From: Capnocytophaga sp.
GTDB lineage: Bacteria; Bacteroidota; Bacteroidia; Flavobacteriales; Flavobacteriaceae
Assembly (NCBI GenBank): GCA_030530525.1
Contig: JAUMUT010000003.1
Span: forward strand, 1-64,000
Length of the DNA stretch: 64,000 nucleotides
Direction of reading: 5' to 3'
Made by a program: the position numbers and the translations under genes. The notes under the pieces were generated by a model. It was not told the DNA's origin, did no database searches, and saw only the letters and a list, made by a program, of their open reading frames with translations. Below, piece by piece: positions 9,491-18,147 of this stretch. Within the stretch, counting starts at the first letter, position 1. Each line of letters opens with the position of its first letter.

Positions 9491-9521
9491 AAAACTCTAA
9501 TATATATTATATTAGAGTTTT
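9491..9521. terminator. Bidirectional AT-rich terminator after miaB
   Basis: A perfect 14-bp inverted repeat, AAAACTCTAATATA and TATATTAGAGTTTT, with a 3-nt centre. It lies nine bases beyond the miaB stop. The A/T-rich ends supply a U tract in either direction. Confidence 0.75.
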
Positions 9522-9529
9522 AAGTTAGA

Positions 9530-10978
9530 TTATTCATTCATATCACTATACCCAACAGCTTCCCCAATGAGGGTAGTAGAGGTACAATTCGTAATTTTAA
9601 CATTCACAAAATCACCAACTTGGTAATTTTCTTTTGGGAAAACAACAACGGTGTTTTGTGTATTGCGCCCCATCCATTCTTTATCCGATTTTTTAGAATT
9701 TCCTTCAATGAGAACCTCTACCACTTTGCCCAATTGTGCTTGGGTGCGGAAATGACTGTGTTTTTGTTGAAGGTCAATGATTTCTGTTAATCGGCGTTTT
9801 TTTACTTCTTCAGGAACATCGTCCAAAATTTTGCGAGCCGCCAGCGTTCCTGGTCTTTCTGAGTAAGCAAACATAAAACCGAAGTCATATTTTACATATT
9901 CCATTAAGGAAAGAGTATCTTGGTGGTCTTCTTCCGTTTCTGTCGGGAAGCCCGTAATCATATCTTGAGAGATGGCACAATCAGGAATGCGCTCCCGAAT
10001 GCCATCAATAAGTGTAAAATATTCTTCGCGTGTATGTAATCGGTTCATAGCCTTTAAGATACGATTACTTCCACTTTGAACAGGGAGGTGTATGTATTTG
10101 CAAATGTTATGATGTTTTGCCATTGTATCAATAACCTCTAAGGTCATATCTTGTGGGTTAGAAGTGGAGAAACGGATACGCATTTTAGGGAATTGTGTGG
10201 CTACCATATCCAAAAGCTGAGCGAAATTCACCGCCGTAGCTTGCTGAATAGGAGTTGCCTTTTCAAAATCTTTTTTCAAACCGCCTCCATACCACAGGTA
10301 GCTATCTACATTTTGCCCCAAAAGGGTAATTTCTTTAAATCCTCTTTCTTTTAGTTCTGATATTTCACTAATGATAGAATGTGGGTCTCGGCTACGTTCT
10401 CTACCACGAGTAAAAGGAACGATACAGAAAGTACACATATTATCACACCCACGAGTGATGGAAACAAAAGCCGTTACTCCGTTGCTATTGAGGCGAATAG
10501 GAGAAATATCGGCATAGGTTTCGTCTTTGGAGAGTTGTACATTTACGGCATCGCGTCCGCTATCAACTTCTTCCAAAAGGTTAGGCAAGTCTTTATAGGC
10601 ATCGGGACCAACGACCAAATCCACGATGTGTTCTTCTTCCAAAAATTTATGTTTGAGTCGTTCTGCCATACAACCAAGTACGCCTACTTTCATAGCGGGT
10701 TTGTGTCGTTTTACGGCATTGAATTGTTCCAAACGTTTGCGAATGGTTTGCTCTGCTTTTTCCCGAACGGAACACGTGTTAATAAGCACCAAATCGGCTT
10801 CGTTGAGTTCATTGGTGGTGTTAAATCCTACTTTATTGAGAATAGAAGCTACGATTTCGCTATCCGAAAAATTCATCTGACAGCCGTAACTCTCTATGTA
10901 TAGCTTACGTGTGTTATTATGATTGCCCTCCATAACAAGGCTTGTACCTTGTTTGTTCTCATCAATTACTTTTTCCAT
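9530..10978 (-). CDS. miaB: tRNA-2-methylthio-N6-dimethylallyladenosine synthase MiaB
   Basis: A 482-residue radical-SAM methylthiotransferase that thiomethylates i6A37 in tRNAs. The N-terminal MTTase domain supplies three cluster cysteines (C33 in SYGCQMN, C69 in NTCSVR, C103 in LGCMAE). The radical-SAM motif is CDNMCTFC (C178, C182, C185), followed by the family hallmark [13 protein letters not shown]-terminal TRAM domain (about 415-480) binds RNA. Length and motif order are normal for MiaB. The gene is monocistronic, with its own promoter and terminator. Confidence 0.96.
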   Translation of the reverse strand: MEKVIDENKQGTSLVMEGNHNNTRKLYIESYGCQMNFSDSEIVASILNKVGFNTTNELNEADLVLINTCSVREKAEQTIRKRLEQFNAVKRHKPAMKVGVLGCMAERLKHKFLEEEHIVDLVVGPDAYKDLPNLLEEVDSGRDAVNVQLSKDETYADISPIRLNSNGVTAFVSITRGCDNMCTFCIVPFTRGRERSRDPHSIISEISELKERGFKEITLLGQNVDSYLWYGGGLKKDFEKATPIQQATAVNFAQLLDMVATQFPKMRIRFSTSNPQDMTLEVIDTMAKHHNICKYIHLPVQSGSNRILKAMNRLHTREEYFTLIDGIRERIPDCAISQDMITGFPTETEEDHQDTLSLMEYVKYDFGFMFAYSERPGTLAARKILDDVPEEVKKRRLTEIIDLQQKHSHFRTQAQLGKVVEVLIEGNSKKSDKEWMGRNTQNTVVVFPKENYQVGDFVNVKITNCTSTTLIGEAVGYSDMNE

Positions 10979-10999
10979 ATCATAGTTGTTTTAAGCGTG

Positions 11000-11030
11000 C
11001 AAAAATAATTCTTTTTAAGAAATAAAACAA
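11000..11030 (-). promoter_or_regulatory. Promoter of miaB
   Basis: On the minus strand TTG (11028-11030), 20 nt, TATTTTTG (11000-11007), about 22 bases upstream of the miaB ATG. It matches the Bacteroidota consensus. Confidence 0.65.
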
Positions 11031-11209
11031 AAAACATTTTTAAACTTTTTTTTTCTTCTTTTTATGTGTATAAATTTTATTAAAGAATGATATTATTTCT
11101 TAAAAGAATAAAAAAATGAAAGTTTTGCCAAAGAGTTTTCAACAAAATAAAATAAAGCCCATTTCTACTAAAAATTATATTGTATATTTGCGCCTTAATT
11201 TTTTTTGAA

Positions 11210-14110
11210 ATGAAGCGTTTTTTCTGGTTTTTATTACTACCTTTTGTTGGTTCTGCTCAGCAAACAGATCCTTTACTAACGACAGATGCCCAAGCCCAAG
11301 AGCGTTGGGTGGATAGCATTTATAGCAAAATGTCTTTGGATGAAAAAATAGGACAACTATTTATGGTTCAGGTGTTTAGCTCCCATACAGGGAAAAGTAT
11401 TCAAAACGTTAAAGATTTAATAAGCAAAAACCATATCGGTGGGGTTATTTTCTCGAAAGGAGGACCAATGCGACAAGCAAAAATGACCAATGATTTCCAA
11501 AAATTAGCCAAAATACCTCTATTTATAGCAATGGATGCTGAGTGGGGATTGGCTATGCGCTTAGATTCTGTCTATGCTTTTCCTTGGAATATGACTCTTG
11601 GTGCGGTTAAAGACAATTCTTTGGTAGAACAAACGGGAAAACACGTTGCAAAACATTGCAAACGATTGGGCGTGCATATTGATTTTGCTCCTGATATTGA
11701 TATTAATACCAATCCAGACAATCCTATCATTGGGAATCGTTCTTTTGGCGAAAATAAAGAAAATGTAGCCCAAAAAGGAATTGCCTTTACCAAAGGAATG
11801 CAAAGCGAAGGCGTTCTTGCCAATGCAAAACATTTCCCAGGACACGGCGACACCTCCAAAGACTCTCACTTAACGCTTCCTACAATTAATTTTTCCAAAG
11901 AACGAATAGAAGAAATAGAGCTTTATCCGTTCCAAAAACTCATTACTGAAAATGTGGCTTCTGTGATGGTGGGGCATTTGCATATTCCTGCGTTAGACGA
12001 TAAGCCTTCGTCTATTTCTCATAAAATTATTACAGGAATTCTTAAAAACCAAATGAGGTATAAAGGGCTGATTTTCACCGATGCACTCGGAATGAAAGGT
12101 GTTGCCAACTACGCCGATACAGCCGAAGTAGATTTGCAAGCCTTCTTGGCAGGAAATGATATTCTTTTGATGTCTTCCGATGCGGTTAAAGGAATTAATA
12201 AACTAAAAAGTGCTTATAATCAAGGAATTATAACCGAAGAAAGGTTAGCATATTCCGTTAAAAAAATATTAAAAGGGAAATATTGGGCAGGGCTTAATAA
12301 ATATCAACCTATTGATTTAAAAGGGCTTAGCAAAGATTTGAAAACCAAAGAAGACGATCTTCTTACGGAAAAAATTTATGAAAATGCAATTACCGTAGTA
12401 AAAAATAGCGAAAATATTCTTCCGTTGAAAAATCTTACTCAAAAAACAGCATATATAAAATTTGGCGATGATTCTGCGTGGGAATTTTATAAAAATTTGA
12501 ATTATTATGAAAATATTCCTCAGCTGAAAAGTGGCTCTTGGGAAGCGTTAAGCAAAGAAATGGCTCCGTATGACCGAATAATCATCGGGCTTCATCGTTC
12601 CAACGCTACTCCTTGGACAAATTATAAATTTACAGAAACAGAAAAGACACTTCTTGCTAAAATTGCGCAAAACAAAAAAGTAATTCTTACGCTCTTTGTG
12701 AAGCCTTATTCCCTTTTGGAAATACCTGATATAGAGAATGTTAACACAATTGTGGTGGCTTACCAAAACCACACCACAGCGCAACAAAAGGCAGCACAAA
12801 TCATTTATGGAGCGTTACAAGCCAAAGGAGTTTTGCCTGTTTCTATTCATAAAAATATTCCTGTTCAAACGAGTTTTTCTACCGAAAATATAAAACGATT
12901 AGGCTACGGACTTCCTGAAAATGTAGGGCTTAACTCTTTGGTTCTTAATAAAATAGATTCTGTTGTAACCGATGCAATACAAAAGCAAATGACTCCTTCA
13001 GCGCAGGTGTTGGTAGCGCGTAATGGTGTGGTGGTTTATAATAAAAATTTCGGACATTTTACTTATGATAAAAAAGAAAAAGTAACCGAAAATACTCTGT
13101 ATGATTTGGCTTCCTTAACAAAAATTTTGGCTACTTTACCTGAAATAATTCAGTTGTACGACCAAAAAAAAATAAACTTAAATACTTCATTATCACAGCT
13201 TTTGCCCGAGCTTAAAAATACCAATAAAGGCAATATTACCATAAAAGAAGCTCTGGCACATTATGCCCAATTACAATCTTGGATTCCGTTTTACCAAAAA
13301 ACGATGGATATGAAGGCAAAAACTCTTTCAACGGATATTTATCGGACAACAAAATCCGCAGAATATCCTATACAAGTAGCTGATAATATGTACATTAAGA
13401 AAGATTATGACCAAGTGATTTTAAAATCTATTTTTGATAGTGATTTGATAAAAAGAAAACGTTATTTGTACAGCGATTTACCTTATTATTTGTTTCAAAA
13501 ATATATAGAAAATTATCAAAAAAAGCCTTTAAACGAAATTGTAGAGAACGATTTTTACAAAAGTATGGGTGCGTATAGGCTCACTTTTTTACCTTTGAAA
13601 AAATTTACAAAAGCTGAAATTGTTCCTTCAGAGAATGATAAAGTGTTTAGAAAACAAGAAGTTAGAGGTTTTGTTCACGATCAAGGAGCGGCTATGCTTG
13701 GCGGTGTGGCTGGGCACGCTGGGTTATTCGGTACGGCTAATGATGTGGCTAAAATGATGCAAATGTATCTGCAAAAAGGCTATTACGGCGGGGTTCGGTA
13801 TTTTTCAGAAACGGCTTTTGATGCCTTCAATACTACTTATTTTTGGGATAAACAAAATAGACGAGGGCTGGGGTTTGATAAACCACAACCCAAAGGGGAA
13901 TCTGGTCCCACTTGCGATTGTACTTCGCCTGAAAGTTTCGGGCATTCGGGTTTTACAGGTACGTACGCTTGGGCTGACCCAAAGTCTAAAATCGTGTATG
14001 TTTTCCTCTCCAATCGTACTTATCCTGATGCTGAGAACAAAAAACTCATCACCGAAGGGATACGAACTAAAATTCAGCAAATTATACAAAATGCCATTAT
14101 GGATAATTAG
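11210..14110 (+). CDS. Secreted GH3 glycosidase fused to a beta-lactamase-fold domain
   Basis: A 966-residue envelope protein with a short signal peptide (MKRFFWFLLLPFVGSAQ). The N-terminal ~360 residues are a glycoside hydrolase family 3 barrel of NagZ type: KHFPGHGDT (207-215) with the catalytic His/Asp loop, and TDALGMKG with the nucleophile Asp (about 291). A GH3 C-terminal alpha/beta domain follows (about 380-560). The last ~370 residues are a serine beta-lactamase/penicillin-binding fold with SLTK (about 634-637), a YSD motif and HSGFTG (about 909). NagZ-type enzymes release N-acetylglucosamine from muropeptides, so peptidoglycan turnover is likely. The ATG at 11210 is chosen because it begins the signal peptide. 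A TATATTTG element lies at 11183-11190. Confidence 0.88.
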   Translation: MKRFFWFLLLPFVGSAQQTDPLLTTDAQAQERWVDSIYSKMSLDEKIGQLFMVQVFSSHTGKSIQNVKDLISKNHIGGVIFSKGGPMRQAKMTNDFQKLAKIPLFIAMDAEWGLAMRLDSVYAFPWNMTLGAVKDNSLVEQTGKHVAKHCKRLGVHIDFAPDIDINTNPDNPIIGNRSFGENKENVAQKGIAFTKGMQSEGVLANAKHFPGHGDTSKDSHLTLPTINFSKERIEEIELYPFQKLITENVASVMVGHLHIPALDDKPSSISHKIITGILKNQMRYKGLIFTDALGMKGVANYADTAEVDLQAFLAGNDILLMSSDAVKGINKLKSAYNQGIITEERLAYSVKKILKGKYWAGLNKYQPIDLKGLSKDLKTKEDDLLTEKIYENAITVVKNSENILPLKNLTQKTAYIKFGDDSAWEFYKNLNYYENIPQLKSGSWEALSKEMAPYDRIIIGLHRSNATPWTNYKFTETEKTLLAKIAQNKKVILTLFVKPYSLLEIPDIENVNTIVVAYQNHTTAQQKAAQIIYGALQAKGVLPVSIHKNIPVQTSFSTENIKRLGYGLPENVGLNSLVLNKIDSVVTDAIQKQMTPSAQVLVARNGVVVYNKNFGHFTYDKKEKVTENTLYDLASLTKILATLPEIIQLYDQKKINLNTSLSQLLPELKNTNKGNITIKEALAHYAQLQSWIPFYQKTMDMKAKTLSTDIYRTTKSAEYPIQVADNMYIKKDYDQVILKSIFDSDLIKRKRYLYSDLPYYLFQKYIENYQKKPLNEIVENDFYKSMGAYRLTFLPLKKFTKAEIVPSENDKVFRKQEVRGFVHDQGAAMLGGVAGHAGLFGTANDVAKMMQMYLQKGYYGGVRYFSETAFDAFNTTYFWDKQNRRGLGFDKPQPKGESGPTCDCTSPESFGHSGFTGTYAWADPKSKIVYVFLSNRTYPDAENKKLITEGIRTKIQQIIQNAIMDN

Positions 14111-14123
14111 TTTTAGGCAAAAG

Positions 14124-14154
14124 AAAACTCCAAAAGAATTTCCTTTGGAGCTTT
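14124..14154. terminator. Terminator between convergent genes
   Basis: CTCCAAA (14128-14134) pairs with TTTGGAG (14144-14150), flanked by A-rich and T-rich ends. It lies between the convergent GH3 gene and the lipoprotein gene and could serve both. Confidence 0.55.
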
Positions 14155-14171
14155 CATAAATATGTAATAAC

Positions 14172-14915
14172 TTAAAATTTTACAGAACTAATTTCGGTTA
14201 AGTCCGAAAAATCCGTAGAACTCCATTGGTATTGCGTGATTTCTCTTTCCCCGAAGGCAAATAATTTATTTTTATAAAAAATCAAATCTTTATAGTTTTT
14301 ATCCAAAGAAGATACCAATTTCGTATCTTCGGGGTTTTCTATGGAAAATACTTTCAAAGCATCATCGCAAACTAATAAATAGTTTTTATCTGGCGAAATA
14401 GCCAATCCTCTCGGATGCGTGAGCCCACGTTTGCTAAGCAATTTCGGTTTTTTGGGATCGGTAATATCATAAATTTGTAATTCATTTACATTTCCATTAC
14501 ACGAAGTGGAAGAATGTAAAGTAACAAAAGCGTGTGTTTCTGTTGCTACCACAGGGTCGCAAGAGCGGAAGTGCGTGCTTTTGGAAAGACGTTTTGGCGT
14601 TTCAGGATTTTCTACCGAATAAATATACATTCCGTCTTGGGCACCAATGAATAAATATTGCCCCAGCGAATACAACGTTTCAATATCAAAGCCAATTGTT
14701 ATATAATTTACTTGGATAGGATTGGTTTCATTTTTTATGTTAAAAACGTTAAGTCTCTGATTATCCGTAGTATATAAATAATCTCCTTTAATAATAAAAC
14801 TAGAAAGCGAACCTCCCATACTTGCGGAGGAAGAAGAATGCCCAGAGGAAGAAGAGTCTTTGCTACAAGCCACTGCCACAATACTTAGCAGAAAGAAGAA
14901 AAAATATTTTTTCAT
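14172..14915 (-). CDS. Beta-propeller-like lipoprotein with LVIVD-type repeats
   Basis: A 247-residue lipoprotein. The signal peptide ends in the lipobox AVAC, and the mature N-terminus is Ser/Asp-rich (CSKDSSSS), like the surface-export tethers of Bacteroidota lipoproteins. The body is a series of ~40-residue blocks of the kind 'Y-L-y-T-t-d...L-n-V-F-n-I-k-n-e-t-n-P', which is the LVIVD repeat pattern and suggests a beta-propeller. It starts seven bases after the companion lipoprotein gene, so both are one transcript. The ligand is unknown. Confidence 0.7.
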   Translation of the reverse strand: MKKYFFFFLLSIVAVACSKDSSSSGHSSSSASMGGSLSSFIIKGDYLYTTDNQRLNVFNIKNETNPIQVNYITIGFDIETLYSLGQYLFIGAQDGMYIYSVENPETPKRLSKSTHFRSCDPVVATETHAFVTLHSSTSCNGNVNELQIYDITDPKKPKLLSKRGLTHPRGLAISPDKNYLLVCDDALKVFSIENPEDTKLVSSLDKNYKDLIFYKNKLFAFGEREITQYQWSSTDFSDLTEISSVKF

Positions 14916-14921
14916 AATGGA

Positions 14922-15407
14922 TTATTTTTTATGCCAATCAACAACAATTTTATCTTTGGTAAAGTTTTCCGCAGGATAATATCCGTCAGGCGAACGTAAA
15001 ACAGGGAAAACATCTTTCAAACGTTTGTGCATTGTTATTTGTAGTGAAGTTTTATCAATGCTAAAAGCTATCAAATCCACAGCCTGATTTACATAAATCA
15101 CTTCACTATTTTCTTTAACAGCAAGGTCGCTAGCACCTGGTATTCTTAGAAAACCAATAGATTTTGGGGCAGTAGGGTCAGAATTATCATAAATGTGAAA
15201 TCCTTTATTTTCATCTCCAAGAAATAGCATATCTTCTACCAAATAGATTTTACCAGCCTTTTCCATTGGTTTTGAGCCAATTATACTAACAGAATTTTCA
15301 AATTCCGTACGGGACATTATCTCTGGGTCGTACTTAGAATAATCATATTCTTCCCAGCAAGCACTAATAAAAGTAGCACCGAATAAGAGTAGAATAAGTT
15401 TCTTCAT
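14922..15407 (-). CDS. Lipoprotein paired with the LVIVD-repeat lipoprotein
   Basis: A 161-residue lipoprotein with the signal MKKLILLLFGATFISAC and mature start CWEEYDYSKYDP. The central part holds blocks such as FLGDENKGFHIYDNSDPTAPK, which match the same LVIVD-like propeller repeat seen in the next gene. With 161 residues it can supply only two to three blades. It and the following 247-residue protein may therefore form one propeller together or derive from a split ancestor. Function unknown. The gene is separated from deoC by 71 bp. Confidence 0.65.
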   Translation of the reverse strand: MKKLILLLFGATFISACWEEYDYSKYDPEIMSRTEFENSVSIIGSKPMEKAGKIYLVEDMLFLGDENKGFHIYDNSDPTAPKSIGFLRIPGASDLAVKENSEVIYVNQAVDLIAFSIDKTSLQITMHKRLKDVFPVLRSPDGYYPAENFTKDKIVVDWHKK

Positions 15408-15478
15408 ATTTATAATTGTTTTAAATAAAAAAGTAATTGCAAAAGTATAAAATTTTACAATTACTTCAAAATATTTTT

Positions 15479-16141
15479 TTAATATCCGCTTCCTGTACCT
15501 CCTTTTACGATGGCTATTCCGTTGGAAGTTCCTATTCGTTCCACACCTAAGGCGATATATTCTAAGGCAGTTTTTTGGTCTCGGATACCACCCGAAGCCT
15601 TCACTTTTGCCTTACCTGCTACGGTGTCACGCATCAGGATAACATCTTCTGGGGTAGCTCCGCCCGAACCGAAGCCTGTGGAAGTTTTCACAAAATCAGC
15701 TCCTGCATCTACGCAAATTTGGCAAGCAAGTTTTTTCTGTTCATCATTTAAAAAACAAGTTTCCAAGATTACTTTCAGGATTTTTTTGTCGGTTTCACGT
15801 TTTATTAAAGCTATTTCTTCCAAAACTTTGTCGGTTTGCCCCGAAAGGAAGTAGCCAACGTTCATTACCATATCAATTTCGTCTGCTCCATCTTGAAGGG
15901 CTTGTGTGGTTTCGTATATTTTAGCAAAAGTACTCATCGCTCCAAGTGGGAAGCCTACTACGCTACACACTTTCACATCGGTAGCTTTTAGAATTTGCTT
16001 TGCCAAAGGTACATAACCACTATTTACGCACACGGAAAAGAATTGGTACTCCATAGCTTCTTGGCAAAGTTTTTCTATTTCATTAACTGTTGCCGTTGGT
16101 TTTAGCAAAGTGTGGTCAATGTATTTTTCTAAATGTATCAT
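15479..16141 (-). CDS. deoC: Deoxyribose-phosphate aldolase
   Basis: A 220-residue class I aldolase that splits 2-deoxyribose 5-phosphate into glyceraldehyde 3-phosphate and acetaldehyde in deoxynucleoside breakdown. The start MIHLEKYIDHTLLKP holds the family signature. The Schiff-base lysine is in VKTSTGFG (K152), the second active-site lysine in KVKASGG (K181) and an aspartate in EIDMVMN. The C-terminus has the phosphate-binding GTSNG loop and a terminal Tyr, which in well-studied homologues helps catalysis. Its length is the short form. A nucleoside phosphorylase gene lies elsewhere in the window (53107), so salvage fits. Confidence 0.95.
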   Translation of the reverse strand: MIHLEKYIDHTLLKPTATVNEIEKLCQEAMEYQFFSVCVNSGYVPLAKQILKATDVKVCSVVGFPLGAMSTFAKIYETTQALQDGADEIDMVMNVGYFLSGQTDKVLEEIALIKRETDKKILKVILETCFLNDEQKKLACQICVDAGADFVKTSTGFGSGGATPEDVILMRDTVAGKAKVKASGGIRDQKTALEYIALGVERIGTSNGIAIVKGGTGSGY

Positions 16142-16178
16142 ATATAAAAGGTTAGAGTTTTTTTTAGATGTTGTAAGA

Positions 16179-16207
16179 AAAAAGGCAATCTTTACGACTA
16201 CCTTTTT
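16179..16207 (-). terminator. Terminator after trxA
   Basis: On the minus strand AAAAAGGTAGTC pairs with GATTGCCTTTTT through a five-base loop, with two G-U pairs, and runs into T residues. It follows the trxA stop by about 28 bases. Confidence 0.65.
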
Positions 16208-16234
16208 AGATAAAATTATGAAAACCTAAAACTA

Positions 16235-16552
16235 TTATAAAAGTTGGTCTAACGCATCGGTATAAGTTTTCTTAGGAGCCACCCCTACTTGTCTGCCTAC
16301 TACTTCCCCATTTTGGAAAACAAGCACCGTAGGAATATTTCTTACTCCATATTTGCCAGCAAAGTCTTGGTTGTTATCTACATCTACTTTACCAACAACT
16401 ACTTTGCCATCATATTCGTTTGCTATTTCTTCAATTACAGGTCCAAGCATACGGCAAGGGCCACACCAAGTTGCCCAAAAATCAACCAATACAGGTTTTT
16501 CACTTTTCAATACCACTTCTTCAAAAGAAGCATCTGTTATTTGTAATGCCAT
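16235..16552 (-). CDS. trxA: Thioredoxin
   Basis: A 105-residue thioredoxin, the general cytoplasmic disulfide reductase. The active site is WCGPC (29-33), the cis-proline loop is IPTV and the fold is complete at the usual length. The buried Asp (VLVDFWA) is present. There is no signal peptide, so it is cytoplasmic. It has its own promoter and a downstream terminator. Confidence 0.96.
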   Translation of the reverse strand: MALQITDASFEEVVLKSEKPVLVDFWATWCGPCRMLGPVIEEIANEYDGKVVVGKVDVDNNQDFAGKYGVRNIPTVLVFQNGEVVGRQVGVAPKKTYTDALDQLL

Positions 16553-16576
16553 AAATTCTATTTTTTTAGTTTAGTG

Positions 16577-16605
16577 CAAAATTACGAAAATAATTTCAAT
16601 TGCAA
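16577..16605 (-). promoter_or_regulatory. Promoter of trxA
   Basis: On the minus strand TTG (16603-16605), 18 nt, TAATTTTG (16577-16584), about 25 bases from the trxA ATG. Confidence 0.65.
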
Positions 16606-16694
16606 TTATTATTTGTATTGATTTTTGTAATAATATTATTGAAAAAATTTATTTTTAAAAGAAAATAAGAATAAAACAACTGAAAAACAATAGG

Positions 16695-17327
16695 TTATTT
16701 ACACTCCCAAGAGAAATTCTCAATGGGAGCTTGTCGCTCTGGGCGATATTCATAATGCCACCATTCTGAATAAATAGACCGAAAGCCGTATTTATCCATT
16801 ATATTTTTGAGTAATTTTCTGTTTTCCAATACTTTTTGAGGCAATTTTTCATACGTATGGTGGGCTTTTTCTCCAAAAAAATCAAAAGGCGTTCCCATAT
16901 CCAATTCGTTGCCTTGTGCGTCTATCAAAGTAAGGTCTATCGCAGCTCCTCTGTTGTGTTTAGAGCCTTTGGCAGGGTTGGCTACATAATGCGTACCTGG
17001 CAAAATATTCCACATTTTTTTCTGAACAGAAAGCGGGCGGTAGCAATCAAAAATTTTTATCCGATAGCCGTATTTTTTAAACTCTTCATTGGCTTGTAAT
17101 AATGCCTTAGCAGTACTTTCCCGAAGGTAACACGCAGGGCAATCATATACGGCTTGCTTTAAGAAATTGTCCGTAGTGGCATATTTTATATCTAACACAA
17201 AATCAGAGGATAAGGAAAGAATATTTACAAAATTTGGGTGAGGAGATTTTTCTTTTTTTTGAGAAAAAATTCCGTGAGAAAATAATAAAATAAGTATAAA
17301 AAAAATATTTCTTAAAGAGGTAATCAT
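16695..17327 (-). CDS. D-alanyl-D-alanine dipeptidase-like enzyme (VanX/DdpX family)
   Basis: A 210-residue zinc dipeptidase of the M15D family with a signal peptide (MITSLRNIFFILILLFSHGIFSQ). It carries the zinc site SKHNRGAAIDLTL (H124, D131), the EWWHYE motif (catalytic E188, ligand H191) and the family CYRPLS stretch. Secreted members hydrolyse D-Ala-D-Ala released during peptidoglycan turnover. No vancomycin-resistance ligase or sensor genes are nearby, so a turnover role is more likely than resistance. It is transcribed divergently from the response regulator. Confidence 0.88.
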   Translation of the reverse strand: MITSLRNIFFILILLFSHGIFSQKKEKSPHPNFVNILSLSSDFVLDIKYATTDNFLKQAVYDCPACYLRESTAKALLQANEEFKKYGYRIKIFDCYRPLSVQKKMWNILPGTHYVANPAKGSKHNRGAAIDLTLIDAQGNELDMGTPFDFFGEKAHHTYEKLPQKVLENRKLLKNIMDKYGFRSIYSEWWHYEYRPERQAPIENFSWECK

Positions 17328-17450
17328 TTTCCGATATTTAATAAATGCAAATATATATATTTTTTTCTTTATTATTGGGGTTAAAATATTTTTTTGAAAA
17401 ATAGAGAAAAAAATATTTTTTTTCTTATCTTTGAACCGAAAAATAAGTGT

Positions 17451-18137
17451 ATGAAAAACAAAGATATACGTATCTTACTTGTAGATGACGAAGAAGATAT
17501 TTTAGAAATTATAGCGTATAATTTGGAACAAGAAGGCTTTGAAGTTCTTACAGCCAAAAACGGAAAACAAGCCATAAAAATAGCTAAAAAAGCCTTGCCC
17601 CAGCTTATAATAATGGATGTTATGATGCCCGAAATAGACGGTATTGAAGCCTGTGAGCGTATTCGTGCTATTCCAGAATTGTCGCAAACGATAATTACTT
17701 TCCTTACTGCTCGTAGTGAAGATTATTCGCAACTTGCTGGTTTTGAGGCGGGTGCAGATGATTATATAACCAAACCTATAAAACCTAAATTGCTAATTAG
17801 TAAAATAAAAGCCTTGCTAAGGAGGCTACCTTCTTACGAACGAACCAATGAAGATATTTTATATTTTAACAACTTGACAATCAACAGAATAGAATATACT
17901 ATTACGATTAATGGGAATGAAATTCTTTTACCTAAAAAAGAATTTGAATTACTATCTCTTTTAGCTTCTTTACCTAATAAAGTATTTAAACGTGATGAAA
18001 TTTTAGACAAAGTATGGGGTAATGATGTAGTTGTAGGCGGGCGCACCATTGATGTTCATATCCGAAAACTTCGTGAGAAAATAGGCGATGATTACTTTAA
18101 AGCGGTCAAAGGTGTTGGTTATAAATTTATTGTTTAA
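17451..18137 (+). CDS. OmpR/PhoB-family response regulator
   Basis: A 228-residue regulator with a receiver domain (acidic DDEED pocket at 12-16, phospho-acceptor D56 in MDVMMP, switch Thr, and K in TKP near 106) and a winged-helix C-terminal DNA-binding domain (about 130-226, with GGRTIDVHIRKLREK). The start at 17451 (MKNKDIRILLVDD) gives the normal receiver N-terminus; upstream in-frame codons would add an unrelated leader. A TATCTTTG element at 17426-17433 lies just upstream. It is followed by its kinase ten bases later. The signal and regulon are unknown. Confidence 0.93.
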   Translation: MKNKDIRILLVDDEEDILEIIAYNLEQEGFEVLTAKNGKQAIKIAKKALPQLIIMDVMMPEIDGIEACERIRAIPELSQTIITFLTARSEDYSQLAGFEAGADDYITKPIKPKLLISKIKALLRRLPSYERTNEDILYFNNLTINRIEYTITINGNEILLPKKEFELLSLLASLPNKVFKRDEILDKVWGNDVVVGGRTIDVHIRKLREKIGDDYFKAVKGVGYKFIV

Positions 18138-18147
18138 AAACTAAAAA

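Noticed and set aside
11561..11869. Overlapping open frames opposite the GH3 gene, and similar shadows elsewhere
   Set aside because: They lie wholly within well-supported genes, have no recognisable motif and use atypical codons.
16695..17327. Vancomycin-resistance VanX locus
   Set aside because: No vanA/H-type ligase or dehydrogenase is adjacent, the protein is secreted, and Gram-negative cells are intrinsically protected. A turnover dipeptidase is likelier.
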